A stretch of DNA of 15,555 bases. Origin: an uncultured Prevotella sp. GTDB taxonomy: Bacteria > Bacteroidota > Bacteroidia > Bacteroidales > Bacteroidaceae. Both the position numbers and the translations under genes were made by a program. The stretch spans positions 1 to 15,555 of the forward strand of contig URQS01000071.1 in NCBI GenBank assembly GCA_900550035.1, in the 5' to 3' direction. The notes beneath the pieces were generated by a model. It saw only the letters and a list, made by a program, of their open reading frames with translations. It made no database searches and was not told where the DNA came from. Each line of letters starts with the position of its first letter. Within the stretch, counting starts at the first letter, position 1. Positions 14,648 to 15,555 of this stretch are shown one piece after another.

Positions 14648-15298
14648 TTATAATCCACTGTTCTTCATGTCTCTTCTCACTTTATCTCGCCATGTATTGG
14701 TCTTGTGTGAGTTGTTGTCAAACTCGCGTTTGCCTGGCTTGTAGTGCTTGTCGTAGTGCTTCTTGTCGTACTTGTTGTCGCGGTCGTAGTGTTTCTTGTC
14801 GTACTTGTAGTCTCTGTCGTAGTATTTCTTGTCGTACTTGTATTTTTTCTCGTAGTACTTCTTGTCGTGCTTCCACTTCTTGTCGTACTTGTACGGTTTG
14901 CCGTAATAGTGCGGGTATGGATGGCTGGGGCGATAGTTGTGCTTGGGATACTTGTTGTATATGTTATATATGTATGTGTTGTTGTTCCAGCCGATGGGGT
15001 GGTAGAAATAGTAAGCCTCCTTGAACCGTTTCCATTGTTTGGCGGTGAGCATGCGTTTGAGCTGCTTGTTGCGATAGTGCCATCCGTAGGCGTCGATATC
15101 GCGATAGCTGCGTATGCCGTCAAGGTAGTTGAGGTTGATGTTCAATAGGCTGTTGCGCTGAACGCTGTTCAGTCCAAGTTCAACAATCATCTTGTCTGTG
15201 ATGAAGCGAGCCTCTGCCTGGATATCTGTGAGTCGCTGTGCATTTGCTGATGTTATCATCACGAATGCGGCTACAATTGCTAATAATGTACGTTTCAT
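14648..15298 (-). CDS. Secreted protein with Lys/Tyr/Asp-rich tandem-repeat tail (function unknown)
   Basis: A 216-residue exported protein. The signal peptide covers 1-20 (LLAIVAAFVMITSANA, cleavage before QRL). Residues 21-100 are mostly helical (QAEARFITDKMIVELGLNSVQ, then RNKQLKRMLTAKQWKRFKEAYYFY), reminiscent of LTxxQ/Spy-like periplasmic proteins but not a firm match. Residues 101-136 are rich in Tyr, Asn, His and Pro. Residues 137-186 form a partial unit and four 11-residue repeats: KYDKKW, KHDKKYYEKKY, KYDKKYYDRDY, KYDKKHYDRDN, KYDKKHYDKHY. The tail from 187 is basic. The repeat tail is highly charged and probably disordered or surface-binding; no catalytic motif is seen. It has a consensus promoter and stands alone between terminators. 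I know this only as a hypothetical-protein type of Prevotella/Bacteroides. Confidence 0.8.
   Translation of the reverse strand: MKRTLLAIVAAFVMITSANAQRLTDIQAEARFITDKMIVELGLNSVQRNSLLNINLNYLDGIRSYRDIDAYGWHYRNKQLKRMLTAKQWKRFKEAYYFYHPIGWNNNTYIYNIYNKYPKHNYRPSHPYPHYYGKPYKYDKKWKHDKKYYEKKYKYDKKYYDRDYKYDKKHYDRDNKYDKKHYDKHYKPGKREFDNNSHKTNTWRDKVRRDMKNSGL
14741..14890 (-). repeat. 33-bp coding tandem repeats
   Basis: Four full copies and one partial copy of a 33-base unit encode the 11-residue KYDKK-type repeats of the secreted protein. The shared core on the plus strand is CTTCTTGTCGTACTTG or close variants. The period is a multiple of three, so copy changes keep the frame. The copies differ at several positions, which indicates they are not freshly duplicated. 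Confidence 0.85.
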
Positions 15299-15342
15299 AA
15301 TCCAATTTGTTTTAAGGGTTATTACTGCTTTTATTTATACTG

Positions 15343-15373
15343 CAAAGATAGTGCATTCAAGTAAGCGAAACAA
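15343..15373 (-). promoter_or_regulatory. Promoter of the repeat-tail secreted protein gene
   Basis: On the minus strand, TTG (15373-15371), a 20-base spacer and TATCTTTG (15350-15343) match the Bacteroidetes consensus, with the -7 element exact. It predicts a leader of about 40 bases before the start at 15298. The hairpin at 15374-15406 abuts the -33 element. Confidence 0.65.
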
Positions 15374-15406
15374 GGGAAAAACCATAAGGCATAGTATGGT
15401 TTTCCC
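15374..15406 (-). terminator. Hairpin directly upstream of the secreted-protein promoter
   Basis: GGGAAAAACCATA at 15374-15386 pairs with TATGGTTTTCCC at 15395-15406 with one bulged A and an 8-base loop. On the minus strand it lies about 55 bases beyond the stop of the possible partial gene at 15461-15553 and would end that transcript, although the following T tract is weak (TTGTTT). Because it touches the promoter's -33 element, an operator role is an alternative. Confidence 0.4.
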
Positions 15407-15460
15407 TAAAGTAACGGGGATATTTACCTTTATTTTTATATCTTATTCTTTACAACTCCA

Positions 15461-15553
15461 TTATTGTTTTAATTTCTTCATAAAAAGAACGCCTAAAAAA
15501 GCAAAAAATAGCAAAATAGAGCATTTGGTTTGAGTTTCAAGTGGTTGTGGCAG
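15461..15553 (-). CDS. Possible C-terminal end of a membrane protein running off the window
   Basis: One minus-strand frame is open from the window edge to a TAA at 15461-15463, giving 30 residues with the hydrophobic stretch CSILLFFAFLGVLF followed by MKKLKQ. A single membrane helix with a basic tail is a common end of membrane proteins, and a hairpin lies about 55 bases beyond. The stretch is too short to name a family, and an open frame of 30 codons in AT-rich DNA can occur by chance. Confidence 0.25.
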   Translation of the reverse strand: MPQPLETQTKCSILLFFAFLGVLFMKKLKQ

Positions 15554-15555
15554 TC

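Noticed and set aside
14741..14890. Regularly spaced repeats resembling a CRISPR array
   Set aside because: The period is exactly 33 bases, in frame inside a secreted-protein gene, with no unique spacers and no cas genes nearby.
14551..15148. Plus-strand frames rich in Cys/Ser/Arg or in Val/Leu opposite the repeat-tail gene
   Set aside because: Their odd composition is simply the antisense reading of the 33-base repeats. The minus-strand frame has a signal peptide, a promoter and a sensible protein.
15192..15533. A 113-codon plus-strand frame at the right edge
   Set aside because: It runs antisense through the signal peptide and promoter of the minus-strand secreted-protein gene, and its translation shows no domain.

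Overview
The window looks like chromosomal DNA from a Bacteroidales bacterium, most likely of the Prevotella/Segatella group. The signs are an adjacent SusC/SusD pair, an expansion-family ECF sigma factor with a FecR anti-sigma factor, genes without clear Shine-Dalgarno sites, promoters of the Bacteroidetes TTG-N19-20-TAnnTTTG type, and remains of an IS982-type transposase. The genus is an inference from overall protein flavour and base composition; no rRNA or other marker is present.

Left part (1-1982, plus strand): a small housekeeping cluster. A methyltransferase-like protein of unknown substrate is followed 10 bases later by a PduO-type ATP:cob(I)alamin adenosyltransferase. A DUF2795 protein follows with its own promoter, and a strong intrinsic terminator closes the cluster. 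The 336-base gap after it holds that terminator, a second hairpin and a weak promoter-like motif (possible small RNA), but no gene.

Centre (1983-13695, minus strand): a complete polysaccharide utilisation locus read right to left as ECF sigma factor, FecR anti-sigma factor, 181-base leader, SusC-type TonB-dependent transporter with an N-terminal STN signalling domain, SusD-type surface lipoprotein, a 934-residue secreted NPCBM-domain enzyme of unassigned glycosidase type, and a family GH97 glycosidase with the retaining (alpha-galactosidase-type) catalytic pair. The inferred logic is that glycan binding by SusC/SusD signals through the STN domain to FecR. FecR then frees the sigma factor, which transcribes susC onward. 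The two secreted enzymes probably remove terminal sugars, plausibly alpha-linked galactose, from the imported oligosaccharide. No SusE/F-like binding protein and no endo-acting enzyme are visible.

Right part (13696-15555): a decayed zone. A frameshifted, truncated IS982-type transposase with its own promoter sits just upstream of the sigma gene. A 50-codon C-terminal remnant resembling an EamA/DMT transporter follows. A terminator comes next whose stem repeats the one at 1684-1730. A minus-strand gene then encodes a secreted protein with a repetitive Lys/Tyr/Asp tail, preceded by a consensus promoter. The right edge may carry the last 30 codons of another minus-strand gene.

Most noteworthy are the uncharacterised NPCBM enzyme paired with GH97, the perfect inverted repeat exactly at the transposase frameshift, the duplicated terminator element, and the transporter remnant.
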